The position numbers and the translations under genes were made by a program. A DNA stretch of 35,088 nucleotides. Origin: Methanothrix sp. (GTDB lineage Archaea; Halobacteriota; Methanosarcinia; Methanotrichales; Methanotrichaceae). The stretch's first letter is position 1, and each line of letters begins with the position of its first letter. Positions 7,989 through 15,861 of the stretch are shown one piece after another. The notes under the pieces were generated by a model. The model did not search any database. It saw only the letters and a list, made by a program, of their open reading frames with translations, and was not told the origin of the DNA. The stretch spans positions 1 through 35,088 of the forward strand of contig JAPKYC010000177.1 of assembly GCA_026394505.1 (NCBI GenBank). The letters are read 5' to 3'.

Positions 7989-8492
7989 ATGCCCAGCTCC
8001 TCAGGCAATAGGCCGGAGCCGGTCTCCATTGAGGTGAGCGGCTCTGCGGTATCCATTGTCCTCACCCAGGGCGCTATCAATATCTGGTTCGGAAGAAAAT
8101 TAGATAAGTCACTTATCGCCAAGATTCTTCTGATAATCTCCAAGGTCGATGGAACAGCGGAGCACGAAAAGGAGGTCTTATGCCGTTTCGATGAGATCAG
8201 CGAGTTTGAGAACAACGGATATATCCTCACCTCCTACGCCCGCAAGAAAGAGTTGTACAGGGCCATATTTGTGGTTCCGTTCTCCAATTGCCGGGCGCTG
8301 GAGATGTTCATGGAGTCCATCTCCCAGGAGACGGAGAAAGAGGATGTTAAGATCACCCTTTATTGGAGAGGGGGCAGAATCAGGATGAATCTTATAAAAG
8401 AGGAGCTGTCCAGGCTCAATTGCTTTGGCACACAGAATGTGGTTTATAAGGATGAGCCGGCGGGAAATGTAGGCAGGAGGGAGGAGCCATGA
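7989..8492 (+). CDS. Conserved-looking protein of unknown function
   Basis: A 167-residue soluble protein that I do not recognise. It appears mixed alpha/beta, with beta-like strands (SGSAVSIVLTQGAINIWFG, DVKITLYWRGGRIRMN) around a helical middle and no signal peptide, membrane helix or metal motif. Its TGA overlaps the aminotransferase ATG in an ATGA junction with a strong GGAGGGAGGAG site, so it is translationally coupled to that gene. It is divergent from the thioesterase, sharing a 68-base intergenic promoter region. Codon usage and the coupling support a real gene. Confidence 0.7.
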   Translation: MPSSSGNRPEPVSIEVSGSAVSIVLTQGAINIWFGRKLDKSLIAKILLIISKVDGTAEHEKEVLCRFDEISEFENNGYILTSYARKKELYRAIFVVPFSNCRALEMFMESISQETEKEDVKITLYWRGGRIRMNLIKEELSRLNCFGTQNVVYKDEPAGNVGRREEP

Positions 8493-9592
8493 GATTTGCA
8501 AGCTGCACGGAAAAGATTGAGATTTCAGGCATAAGGAAATGTTTTGAGGGAGCGGCCCCGGGTTCTGTGAATTTGGGACTGGGCCAGCCCGACTTCGACA
8601 CGCCGGAGCACATCAAGAAAGCGGCCATTGAGGCTATTGAAAAGGGACTGTGCGGCTACACTCCCAACTGCGGAGTGCCGGCCCTTCGCTCTGCCCTCGC
8701 GGAAAAATTCCGCTCCGAGAACCGGATCGATTGCACGGCGGAGGAGATAATGGTGACCAGCGGGGCCAGTGAAGCTCTCTTCCTGGTTATAGCCGCGCTG
8801 GTCGATAGGGGCGATGAGGTCCTGATAGGCGATCCGAGCTTCCTGTCCTATGCCGAGCTGACCCGCCTGGTGGGCGGTAGACCAGTGTGCGTCCCTCTCG
8901 ATGACAGCCTGCGACTCGCGCCCGAGGCCATAGAGGAGAGGATTACAGACAAAACCCGGCTGATAATAGTCAATTCGCCCTCCAATCCCACTGGATCGGT
9001 GGCAACGCCCCAGCAGATGCACGCTATTGCAAAAATCGCCGAGGATAGAGGCATTGCTGTGCTCTCCGATGAGGTCTATGAGCATTTCATCTACAAAGGA
9101 GAACATGTCAGCCCAGGCCGGTTCTCGGACAACGTCATCACCGTCAATGCCGTCTCCAAGACCTATGCCATGACGGGCTGGAGGCTGGGCTATCTGGTGG
9201 CCAAAGGCGGCGCTCTGGAGCAACTGCTCAAGATTCACCAGTATGTTCAGGCCTGCGCCGGCTCCATCTCTCAGGCGGCGGCAATAGAAGCCATCACCGG
9301 GCCGCAGGACTGCGTGACCCGGATGAGGGACGAATTCAAAGCTCGCCGGGATCTGCTGGTAAAAGGCTTCAGGGAGATGGGCATAGATCTCATTGAGCCG
9401 GAGGGCGCATTCTATCTCTTCCCCCGGGTAGGAGACGGCGACGCTGTCGCTGCCAGGCTGGGCCAGGCCGGGGTCATTGTCGTTCCCGGATCGGCCTTTG
9501 GGCCGGGCGGAAAAGAGCACATCAGAATCTCTTATGCTGCGGCGCGCTCAGAGCTTGAGGAAGCAATGCGACGCATGAAAGACATCCTTTAA
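8489..9592 (+). CDS. PLP-dependent class I/II aminotransferase
   Basis: A 367-residue fold-type I aminotransferase, probably acting on aspartate or aromatic amino acids. Visible motifs are LGQPDFDTPEHI near the N-terminus, VNSPSNPTGS (Asn166), LSDEVYEHF (Asp194, Tyr197), the PLP lysine Lys224 in AVSKTYAMTGWRLGY, and HIRISYA with the carboxylate-binding Arg near residue 350. Length is slightly short for the family but no motif is missing. It is coupled by ATGA to the preceding unknown gene. Substrate specificity cannot be fixed by eye; archaeal relatives are annotated as aspartate aminotransferases. Confidence 0.92.
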   Translation: MRFASCTEKIEISGIRKCFEGAAPGSVNLGLGQPDFDTPEHIKKAAIEAIEKGLCGYTPNCGVPALRSALAEKFRSENRIDCTAEEIMVTSGASEALFLVIAALVDRGDEVLIGDPSFLSYAELTRLVGGRPVCVPLDDSLRLAPEAIEERITDKTRLIIVNSPSNPTGSVATPQQMHAIAKIAEDRGIAVLSDEVYEHFIYKGEHVSPGRFSDNVITVNAVSKTYAMTGWRLGYLVAKGGALEQLLKIHQYVQACAGSISQAAAIEAITGPQDCVTRMRDEFKARRDLLVKGFREMGIDLIEPEGAFYLFPRVGDGDAVAARLGQAGVIVVPGSAFGPGGKEHIRISYAAARSELEEAMRRMKDIL

Positions 9593-9627
9593 ATAGGAGA
9601 GTTGCATTCGTCGCTAGGAGTGATGAA

Positions 9628-10011
9628 ATGAAGGAGCAGGTTGAGGTCAGAGAGCTGAAAGAAGGAAGATACGTTATCATCGACGAAGAGCCCTGCATAA
9701 TCAAGAGCATATCCCATTCCAAGCCCGGCAAGCACGGCAGCGCTAAAGCCAGGGTGGACGCCATAGGCATCTTCGATAACCAGAAGAAGTCCATCGTTCA
9801 GCCGGTTACCACCAAGATTTATGTGCCCAATGTGGAGCGCAAAACTGGCCAGGTTCTATCCATCGGCAGCACATCGGTGCAGATCATGGACCTGGGCAGC
9901 TACGCCACAGTCGAGGTTCCCATAACCGCAGATCAGAAGCCGAAGATCAAGGAAGGAAAAGAGGTTTCCTATCTCTCCGTCATGGGCAGGACCAAGCTGG
10001 ACGTGAGCTGA
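9628..10011 (+). CDS. eif5A: Translation factor aIF5A
   Basis: A 127-residue archaeal IF5A, which helps ribosomes through difficult peptide bonds. The N-terminal SH3-like domain has the modification loop SHSKPGKHGSAKAR; Lys35 (GKHG) is the residue expected to become deoxyhypusine or hypusine. The C-terminal OB fold begins near residue 70. A site AGGAG lies 9 bases before ATG 9628. An agmatinase gene normally follows in related archaea; here that gene is broken. Confidence 0.97.
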   Translation: MKEQVEVRELKEGRYVIIDEEPCIIKSISHSKPGKHGSAKARVDAIGIFDNQKKSIVQPVTTKIYVPNVERKTGQVLSIGSTSVQIMDLGSYATVEVPITADQKPKIKEGKEVSYLSVMGRTKLDVS

Positions 10012-10021
10012 AATCCTTTTC

Positions 10022-10594
10022 ATGTTTCAAAGGTGCGGCTTTGCCGACGCCGATGCAAATTTGCCGGATGCGGACTGCGTGGTAGTTGGACTGCCCTTCG
10101 ACTGCATCGCCTCTTTTAATTTCGAGAGCTATGATCACTATTACGACGTGGATCTGGCAGAGCTAGCTATTTGCGATCTTTTAGGGGGAGAGCATTCCAT
10201 CACTCCGCCCATTGTGGAGAGCCTGGCGCGGCGAAGCGCGCCGGGGCGCGCTCAGCGTGCTGGTGCTGGACGCGCACCTGGACCTGCGCGATGAATTCGG
10301 CAACACCCGGTACAGCCACGCCTGCGCCAGCCGGAGAATCCTGAAAAAGAAGGGCGTCAAGGCTTACGCCTCCATCGGCATTCGCAGCGGCAGCAAAGAG
10401 GAGTTCTCATTCGCGAAGGTGAATAACATCTCGTATTTCGAGTGATCGAGCGCGCTGCGCCGAAGGCGATAGGCCTGGATATAAACGAGCTTACCCCAGC
10501 CTATGATCGCGGCGAGACGGCGCTGCTGGCGGCAAGGCTGGCGCGGGAGTTTATAGCGGCGAAGGAAAAAATGAATTCAAAAACAAAAATTTAA
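10022..10594 (+). pseudogene. speB: Agmatinase (SpeB) pseudogene
   Basis: Agmatinase hydrolyses agmatine to putrescine and urea. The first frame (10022 on) gives PDADCVVVGLPFDCIASF, NFESYDHYYDVDLAEL and LLGGEHSITPPIVESLAR, then drifts. A second frame resumes with LSVLVLDAHLDLRDEFG, the Mn-binding LDAHLDLR motif, and YSHACASRRI, GIRSGSKEEFSF, stopping at 10445. The original frame resumes at 10442 with AIGLDINELTPAYDRGETA through the TAA at 10592-10594. Against the usual length of about 290 residues there are two frameshifts and at least three internal deletions, including the block around the second metal motif. It cannot give an active enzyme. The 3' end overlaps the convergent coaD stop. Confidence 0.88.
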
Positions 10595-11055
10595 CCAATC
10601 AAAATCTTGCCATGCATATCGATCTTTCCCTCAGAGATCCGGGTAGAGCTTATGCGGACAAGATCCTGAGCCAGTTGATACTCAATCACCGATATTTGCA
10701 GCGGCTTCAGGTTTTTCTTTACCCTCAGCCGGTTAATCTTCTCGGCCATGGGCATGGTCTCCGGAGAGACGACAATGAAATCAAAGTCTTCGTAGATGGA
10801 GGAGCCGCATTGATCGTCGATCTTTATGATGTTGGCATGCTTGATGCCAAAGCACCTTCGCACGATCGCCCGCAAATTCTTCTCCCTTGCCTCAAAACTG
10901 CGCACGGCTCTGGTTCTGCTCTCTCTGGCCATCCCGTCAGAGGTGAGACCAATTACTACCTCGCCTTCTCCCCCCAGCTCATAGGCACGCCTCAGCAAGG
11001 AGATATGCCCATCATGAATGGGATCGAAGGTGCCTCCTACTGCAACTCTGGCCAT
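10591..11055 (-). CDS. coaD: Phosphopantetheine adenylyltransferase (archaeal type)
   Basis: A 154-residue nucleotidyltransferase of the archaeal PPAT family (COG1019), which makes dephospho-CoA from 4'-phosphopantetheine and ATP. It has the N-terminal GGTFDPIHDGH with the HXGH motif (His14-His17) and the C-terminal VRISSTRISEG phosphate-binding motif. ATG 11055 (MARVAVGG) is chosen although the frame is open 14 codons further, because family members begin right before the first strand. It is convergent with the speB pseudogene; the stops overlap. Confidence 0.93.
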   Translation of the reverse strand: MARVAVGGTFDPIHDGHISLLRRAYELGGEGEVVIGLTSDGMARESRTRAVRSFEAREKNLRAIVRRCFGIKHANIIKIDDQCGSSIYEDFDFIVVSPETMPMAEKINRLRVKKNLKPLQISVIEYQLAQDLVRISSTRISEGKIDMHGKILIG

Positions 11056-11115
11056 CAGGCCCGCTAACGAGAGAGCCGTATAAGTACTTGACGGCATTGC
11101 CCGGCCTCTCTATTT

Positions 11116-11300
11116 TCAGGTGCCGGTGGTGAGCCTGTAAGTGTAAGCCGCAAAGATGTAGTGGAAGCCTTTCGCGCCCTGGCGGAGACTAAAGGCTATG
11201 GCTCTTCAGCCCCAAAATCTCATCGACCTTGACGCCCACCAGCTTCCAGACGGAGCTTTTCTCCCCCGGCAGCAAGACCTCCACCGACTCTTCCAACGAA
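11116..11300 (-). pseudogene. Possible decayed coding fragment
   Basis: On the minus strand, codons from about 11300 read LEESVEVLLPGEKSSVWKLV and go on to a TAG near 11193; after a frame change, GAKGFHYIFAAYTYRLTTGT runs to a TGA at 11116. Alternating hydrophobic strands resemble the end of an archaeal surface-protein beta domain. No start and no intact frame exist, so this is at best a remnant. Nothing else was seen in 11056-11367 apart from AT-rich sequence just before the next gene. Confidence 0.3.
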
Positions 11301-11367
11301 TGGCCCAGAGATTACTTTCGCCCCGCAAGCATATTGGTTATAATCCATAAGTTCACAGATAATCCCA

Positions 11368-12588
11368 ATGGTCACCCTGGAGAAGATCGCCCACCTGGCT
11401 GAGGAGTGCAAATTTGACTCCCTGGGCCCGGCCCGATGCCCGACGGTGGTGGGCGTGAACGCTGAGAAGCTCAGCACTTTGGGAGAGGGCACGCGTCATG
11501 ACGTTTGCGCGTCCACCTTCTCCCCACGCGAAACGCCTTTGCCCGGAATTTGCCATGCCTTCACCCAAGACGGCAGATGCGTCAGCCTCTTCAAGACCCT
11601 TTACACCAACCACTGCACCCATCAGTGCAGCTACTGCACCAATGCTGTAAACTGCAGCCGCAAAGCCAGAGCCTTCTCCTATACCCCGCAAGAGCTGGCC
11701 AGGATCACCCTCTCCCTTTACCGGTCGAATTATATTGAAGGTCTCTTTCTCAGTTCCGGCGCGGGTCGAGATGAGGACAACGTCATGGAAAAGATGGTAG
11801 AGACCGCCAGGCTGCTTCGCCAAAAATTCGCTTTTTCCGGATACATTCATCTCAAGGTCCTGCCCGGCGCATCCCAGGCTCATATCCAGGAGGCTGTAGA
11901 GCTGGCGGATCGGGTAAGCATAAATTTAGAGGCGGCATCTGCCTCGCGCATGTTTGATATCTGTGCTACCAAGAACTACGAGAGCGATATCCTGCAAAGA
12001 CAGAGATATATCCGCGATATGTCATCCGAGACCTCCCATGCCGCCCAGACCATTCTGCCTGCCGGCCAGACCACGCAGCTTGTGGTAGGTGCAGCCGGGG
12101 AGAGCGATGAGGAGATCTTCAAAAGGGTCCTTTATGAGTACAAAGAGATTGGAGTGCGAAGGGCCTACTACAGCGCTTTTTCCCCTCAGCGGGGTACATT
12201 CTTTGAGAACAAAAAGGCCCAGCCGCTCTGGCGAGAGCACCGCCTCTATCAGATGGACTGGCTATTTCGGGTCTACCACTTCCAGCCAGGCGAGATCCGT
12301 CATGCCTTTAATGAGAATGGCTTTCTCTGCAATGCCGACCCCAAGACGGCCATCGCCAGGGAGTTTCTGGACTTGCCAGTGGACCCAAATACCGCCTCAT
12401 TCCGGGAATTGCTGAGAGTGCCGGGCATAGGGCCCAGGAGCGCAGAAAGAATTGTTGCCTACCGCAAACGGCAGCCGATTGCGGCCAAAGCAGAGCTGGC
12501 GACAATGGGGGTGCGAATCAAGAGTGCCTCGACCTTTCTGAAGATCAACGGCTGGAGAGATACAACTCTGGAGATGTGGCAGGCTTGA
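11368..12588 (+). CDS. Radical SAM protein with helix-hairpin-helix, putative DNA modification/repair
   Basis: A 406-residue protein of the family annotated as putative DNA modification/repair radical SAM protein (TIGR03916 type). The cluster motif is CTHQCSYC (Cys83, Cys87, Cys90), followed by LFLSSGAGRDEDNVMEKM typical of the family. Residues about 346-370 form a helix-hairpin-helix, LRVPGIGPRSAERIVAYR, a non-specific DNA-binding element. The next gene, a DUF4130 protein, overlaps its 3' end; the two are a recurring pair in bacteria and archaea. The chemistry has not been settled to my knowledge. Confidence 0.9.
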   Translation: MVTLEKIAHLAEECKFDSLGPARCPTVVGVNAEKLSTLGEGTRHDVCASTFSPRETPLPGICHAFTQDGRCVSLFKTLYTNHCTHQCSYCTNAVNCSRKARAFSYTPQELARITLSLYRSNYIEGLFLSSGAGRDEDNVMEKMVETARLLRQKFAFSGYIHLKVLPGASQAHIQEAVELADRVSINLEAASASRMFDICATKNYESDILQRQRYIRDMSSETSHAAQTILPAGQTTQLVVGAAGESDEEIFKRVLYEYKEIGVRRAYYSAFSPQRGTFFENKKAQPLWREHRLYQMDWLFRVYHFQPGEIRHAFNENGFLCNADPKTAIAREFLDLPVDPNTASFRELLRVPGIGPRSAERIVAYRKRQPIAAKAELATMGVRIKSASTFLKINGWRDTTLEMWQA

Positions 12589-13202
12589 AGATTCCGGAAA
12601 AATTCCACTACTACCTCTCCCTGCATGAGGACTGCAATGAATTGCTTCTTGCCAGAGCGAAGCACCTGCGAGCTGAAGATGTGGAAGTCTCCCAACATAT
12701 CGAAGCTGCCCGCATAAGAAAGATGGTCTTTGCCGTTTTAGGAGAGTCGCATAGGATGAAGGCGTTTGTGAGGCTCTCTTTTCTTGGCACCACTGTCCTT
12801 TACGGCTTTCTAAAGCCCAGGCACAGAATAGGAGAGCATACCTGCGACCACTTCGCCCGCAGGAATCCTGGGATAATAGTAGTACTGGGAAACGGCAGGG
12901 AGAGCTGGATCTCGCTTTGCCGGGGGGGCAGAGTCTGGCGCGATCACGGCCGAGGATTGAATGAGAGCCTGGAGAGGCTGAAGTCGGCCTTGCATTGCAG
13001 CGAGAATGGACCCGATGTGGAGGGCCTCTGGCAGGTCTACTACGACAGCCAATACTGTCCGGAAAGAAAGAATCCGGCGGCATTTCACAGGCATATGCCC
13101 CGGAGAGATCAGGAGGCAGCGGGACTGCGGCTGGTGCAAAGTCAAATCTTGCTTATCGCTTCTTTCGCAACGCCACTGCGGCCAGACCGATCATGGCCAT
13201 AG
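12576..13202 (+). CDS. DUF4130 protein, partner of DNA-repair radical SAM
   Basis: A 205-208-residue member of the DUF4130 family (TIGR03915, putative DNA metabolism protein). Family hallmarks are TVLYGFLKPRHRIGEHTCDH, FARRNPGIIVVLGNGRESWI and a C-terminal YCPERKNPAAFHRHMPRR. Start is GTG 12576 or TTG 12585; both lie in the end of the radical SAM gene, so translation is coupled. The last 25-30 residues after MPRR look unrelated to the family and overlap the convergent gene by 50 bases, suggesting a lost original stop. The pair probably acts together on DNA bases or thymine adducts, an inference from the partner. Confidence 0.85.
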   Translation: MAGLKIPEKFHYYLSLHEDCNELLLARAKHLRAEDVEVSQHIEAARIRKMVFAVLGESHRMKAFVRLSFLGTTVLYGFLKPRHRIGEHTCDHFARRNPGIIVVLGNGRESWISLCRGGRVWRDHGRGLNESLERLKSALHCSENGPDVEGLWQVYYDSQYCPERKNPAAFHRHMPRRDQEAAGLRLVQSQILLIASFATPLRPDRSWP

Positions 13203-14145
13203 CCATCAACGCCATGAAATCAGGCGCTTCTGCCGACGTCTTTTGTGCCGTGCTGTTTTCAAACGCACTGACACTCATTTCGGCAGGCTCAGCAGCCGCT
13301 CCTTCAGTGACGAATGCTCCCGTCCTCGTTCCTCTGGCCGCCAAACGCTCCTTTTCTCCCAGCATTGTCGTGGCATTGAGCTGCACATAGTCCTGCCCCT
13401 GGCCTACGATTGTGGAATTGCTCCAGATGAGTACATCAACAACATAGTTGTACCTGTCCGGTACAGTGAGGTTGACACTCCTGATGGCCGTCTCGTCGGG
13501 AGCGATTATCCCGGTATTGCTCCACTGCTTATCCGCCACCAACTTTGAATCGATGTCGGTAGCTTTTAGCATCAGCTCATAATCCTGGCTTGTCCTGGCT
13601 CCAAAGTTGGTTACGTAGATGTCGCTCTGGATGACTACCTTCTCCTCCGCCGCCTTTCGCACCAGGAAGTCGATGCCATCGATTCGCAGGCTGATCGCCT
13701 TGCTGTCGGCGGGAAGGCTCTCCAGATTGTAAACCGTCCTGTACCCCCGGTCCACTTCCTTATCCTCCTCAAAGAGAATGGCCTCCAGCTTGTAGCCGCC
13801 CTTCTTGGGAAGCGTCAGGATCTGAGTGACGTTAACGGTCTTCTCCGGCGCGATCTTGCCGATAAATGTCGTGGTCTGGTTGACAAGGAAGTCTCTGTCT
13901 GAACTGGTGGCCTTTAGCAGCAGAGATGTGTTTTGGCTGCTCTTGCCAGCCGTGCCCTCATCAGAGTTCTTGATATAAGTCGTGACCTTCAATTCGATCG
14001 TCGATGTCTTTATCTGGCCGGGAACAATTTCCAGGTTCGTTACCGATAGTGGATTCCTATCGGGTTTGCTAACGCAGCCGCTCAAGGCGACCACAGAAAT
14101 TAAAGCTAGCAAAATCAGCAATGACACAGCCTTATTTTGGAGCAT
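13153..14145 (-). CDS. Surface lipoprotein, DUF7490-like, with C-terminal anchor
   Basis: A 330-residue exported protein with a signal sequence and lipobox ALSGC (Cys24), then two similar beta-rich repeats of about 120 residues. In each, a strand set ending in TTYIKN or SDIYVTNFG is followed by LLKATSSD or LMLKATDIDS and by TGKIAPE or TGIIAPDE-type turns. This fits the DUF7490 family of methanogen lipoproteins. The C-terminus ends in a hydrophobic stretch capped by RKKR (APDFMALMAMAMIGLAAVAL), like a PGF-CTERM archaeosortase signal but without a strict PGF. The double anchor signal (lipobox and C-terminal helix) is unusual to interpret; one may be vestigial. GGGGG lies a few bases before the ATG. 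Function unknown. Confidence 0.75.
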   Translation of the reverse strand: MLQNKAVSLLILLALISVVALSGCVSKPDRNPLSVTNLEIVPGQIKTSTIELKVTTYIKNSDEGTAGKSSQNTSLLLKATSSDRDFLVNQTTTFIGKIAPEKTVNVTQILTLPKKGGYKLEAILFEEDKEVDRGYRTVYNLESLPADSKAISLRIDGIDFLVRKAAEEKVVIQSDIYVTNFGARTSQDYELMLKATDIDSKLVADKQWSNTGIIAPDETAIRSVNLTVPDRYNYVVDVLIWSNSTIVGQGQDYVQLNATTMLGEKERLAARGTRTGAFVTEGAAAEPAEMSVSAFENSTAQKTSAEAPDFMALMAMAMIGLAAVALRKKR

Positions 14146-14175
14146 TATCTTTCCCCCACAGTTAGCATATTCCTA

Positions 14176-14260
14176 AATCTATGTGAACTACCGCGCCCTG
14201 AAGGATGGGGACTTCCCGCTTCGTCCTTCGCAATCCTACATGTTAAACCTTTGGCTCTTC
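14176..14260 (+). mobile_element. Possible degenerate IS200/IS605-type end
   Basis: The stretch beginning GTGAACTACCGCGCCCTGAA and continuing through GGATGGGGACTTCCCGCTTCG resembles the subterminal hairpin and omega-RNA scaffold end seen after tnpB in IS200/IS605 elements, usually written CGCCCTGAAGGGCGGGG. Here the stem has mismatches and no tnpA or tnpB is present. The assignment is by pattern recall only. Nothing else was seen in 14261-14385. Confidence 0.35.
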
Positions 14261-14387
14261 GCCAAGTCCCTGATTAAGGCATGCATAGCAAAAGGGCCGC
14301 TTACTCGATTGTTCTATTACCCACTCGGAACAGCGAGGAACCGCTTATCTTTTTCCTCCCGATTTTATCCCCCTTGCTCGATCCGAC

Positions 14388-14406
14388 TGGAAAAAGGATT
14401 TATCCT
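14388..14406 (+). promoter_or_regulatory. Promoter of ribose-1,5-bisphosphate isomerase
   Basis: GGAAAAAGGATTTATCCT combines an A-rich BRE-like element with a TATA-like ATTTATCC and contains the palindrome AGGAT-TT-ATCCT (14395-14406), about 23 bases before ATG 14429. Confidence 0.45.
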
Positions 14407-14428
14407 AATCCAGCTTAATAAGGATCAG

Positions 14429-15361
14429 ATGAAACCGATGGACCAGATATTGGAAACTTCTGCAAAGATTCGCAGCATGGAGATCAGAGGAGCGGGCCGA
14501 ATTGCCACAGCCGCAGCAGCATCCATGCGCGACTTTTCCATGACTTTAGAAGCGCTAAGCCTTGAGGATTTCAACCTGCAGATGGAGAAGGCCGCCGACA
14601 TCCTTCTCAAGACCAGGCCTACAGCGGTCTCCCTCTCCAACGCCATACGCATGGTGATGAAGTACAGGGCCGAGACCCTGGCTTCGGCTCGTTCGGCCGT
14701 AGTTCTTAACGCCAATCGCTTCATCGAGAATTCCGAAAAGGCTCTGGAGAGAATCGGCCAGATCGGCAGCCGCAGGATCAGGGATGGCGATACCGTGCTC
14801 ACCCACTGCAACTCTCTGGCAGCCATCTCCGTCATCAGTACCGCCCATAAGTCGGGAAAGAAGATCAAGGTGATAGCCACCGAGTCGCGACCCAGGTTTC
14901 AGGGCATCACCACCATCGGCATGCTGGACCGGTTGGGGATCGAGACGGAGCTGATTATCGACTCGGCGGCCAGAAGCGTCATGAATGAGGTAGATCTGGT
15001 GGTGGTGGGAGCAGACGTGATAATGGTCAACGGAACTCTGGTAAATAAGATCGGCACATCCCAGATCGCCCTCTCCGCTCATGAGGCCAGGACCTGCTTC
15101 ATGGTGGCTGCCGAAACCTACAAGTTCAGCCCCCGAACCATCCTTGGCGAACTGGTTACCATCGAGGAGCGCGAGGCCGGCGAGGTCTTGCCCGATATTT
15201 CCAAGTACAGCCACGTTCGAGTGAGAAATCCGGCCTTTGATGTCACGCCCCATCAGTACATCGACCTGATCAGCACCGAGGTGGGGGCCATACCCCCAGA
15301 GATGAGCTACCTGATCATCAGGGAGCGGCTGGGCTGGGAGATGGAAGAGGATCTGATCTAA
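14429..15361 (+). CDS. e2b2: Ribose-1,5-bisphosphate isomerase
   Basis: A 310-residue member of the eIF2B-alpha-like family. In archaea it converts ribose-1,5-bisphosphate to ribulose-1,5-bisphosphate, between AMP phosphorylase and form III RuBisCO, thus salvaging the ribose of AMP. Motifs include RGAGRIATAAA, THCNSLAAISV with the catalytic Cys127, ESRPRFQG, and VVVGADVIMVNGTLVNKIGT with the catalytic Asp196. The frame is open 82 codons further upstream, but that extension is not protein-like and has the possible IS end in it; ATG 14429, preceded by AAGGATCAG, gives the family length. AMP phosphorylase and RuBisCO are not in the window. Confidence 0.94.
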   Translation: MKPMDQILETSAKIRSMEIRGAGRIATAAAASMRDFSMTLEALSLEDFNLQMEKAADILLKTRPTAVSLSNAIRMVMKYRAETLASARSAVVLNANRFIENSEKALERIGQIGSRRIRDGDTVLTHCNSLAAISVISTAHKSGKKIKVIATESRPRFQGITTIGMLDRLGIETELIIDSAARSVMNEVDLVVVGADVIMVNGTLVNKIGTSQIALSAHEARTCFMVAAETYKFSPRTILGELVTIEEREAGEVLPDISKYSHVRVRNPAFDVTPHQYIDLISTEVGAIPPEMSYLIIRERLGWEMEEDLI

Positions 15362-15362
15362 A

Positions 15363-15845
15363 TTACGGCCAGCACATGGCGGGCCGGTTGAAGACGCTAT
15401 TGATAATGATCTTCCTTTGGGCGGCGAACCTTTCGCCCGTATTGGCCCAACCGCGAAGCTCATTTGGGTCAAGATCTATGCTGCTATTTTGAGCTTTCTT
15501 AGGGATTTGCAGCTTTGCCGGAAAGCCAAGCACTTCTGCCATTGTTCCATCAATTTTCCTGCAATCTCCCGGCTTATCGCAGACAATCAGATGCTCGATA
15601 ATCCAAATTCCCCCTTCGCGGGACGGGGAAAAGGACATGTTAATAGTATAGTTGCCGTTCCTGGCGTCTCACGAGAACAGATTCGTGGAATTCATGATCG
15701 CCGCTATGGATTGGTTTTGCGAGGGGCTCTGAAAGACCGCCTCAATAGAACTTATATCGCCGTTATCATCGGCAACATGAGTCTGCAGGGCAATCTGCAA
15801 GGATGCATCATCCAGGATTTGCTTAATAGTAGTATGAAAATGTTT
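15363..15845 (-). pseudogene. Secreted beta-domain protein pseudogene with in-frame TGA
   Basis: On the minus strand one frame reads from near 15845: KQILDDASLQIALQTHVADD, then GDISSIEAVFQSPSQNQSIA, then LFS, TGA (15669-15671), then DARNGNYTINMSFSPSREGG, IWIIEHLIVCDKPGDCRKID and on to TAA at 15363-15365. Reading through the stop gives one continuous bacterial-Ig-like domain of the kind EAXYXSP...NGXYTXXMXXP...GXWXIEXLXXCDXXGN. There is no start codon or signal peptide at the 5' end, which begins a few bases after the stop of the upstream surface-protein gene. It is therefore 5'-truncated and has a nonsense mutation. The + strand frame 15417-15884 is its shadow. The pseudogene fills the 500-base gap. 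Confidence 0.7.
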
Positions 15846-15861
15846 TGGGCGAATTATTTAT

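Noticed and set aside
14183-14428. N-terminal extension of ribose-1,5-bisphosphate isomerase
   Set aside because: Family members start at MKPMDQI-like positions, and the extension is not protein-like and overlaps a promoter and possible IS end.
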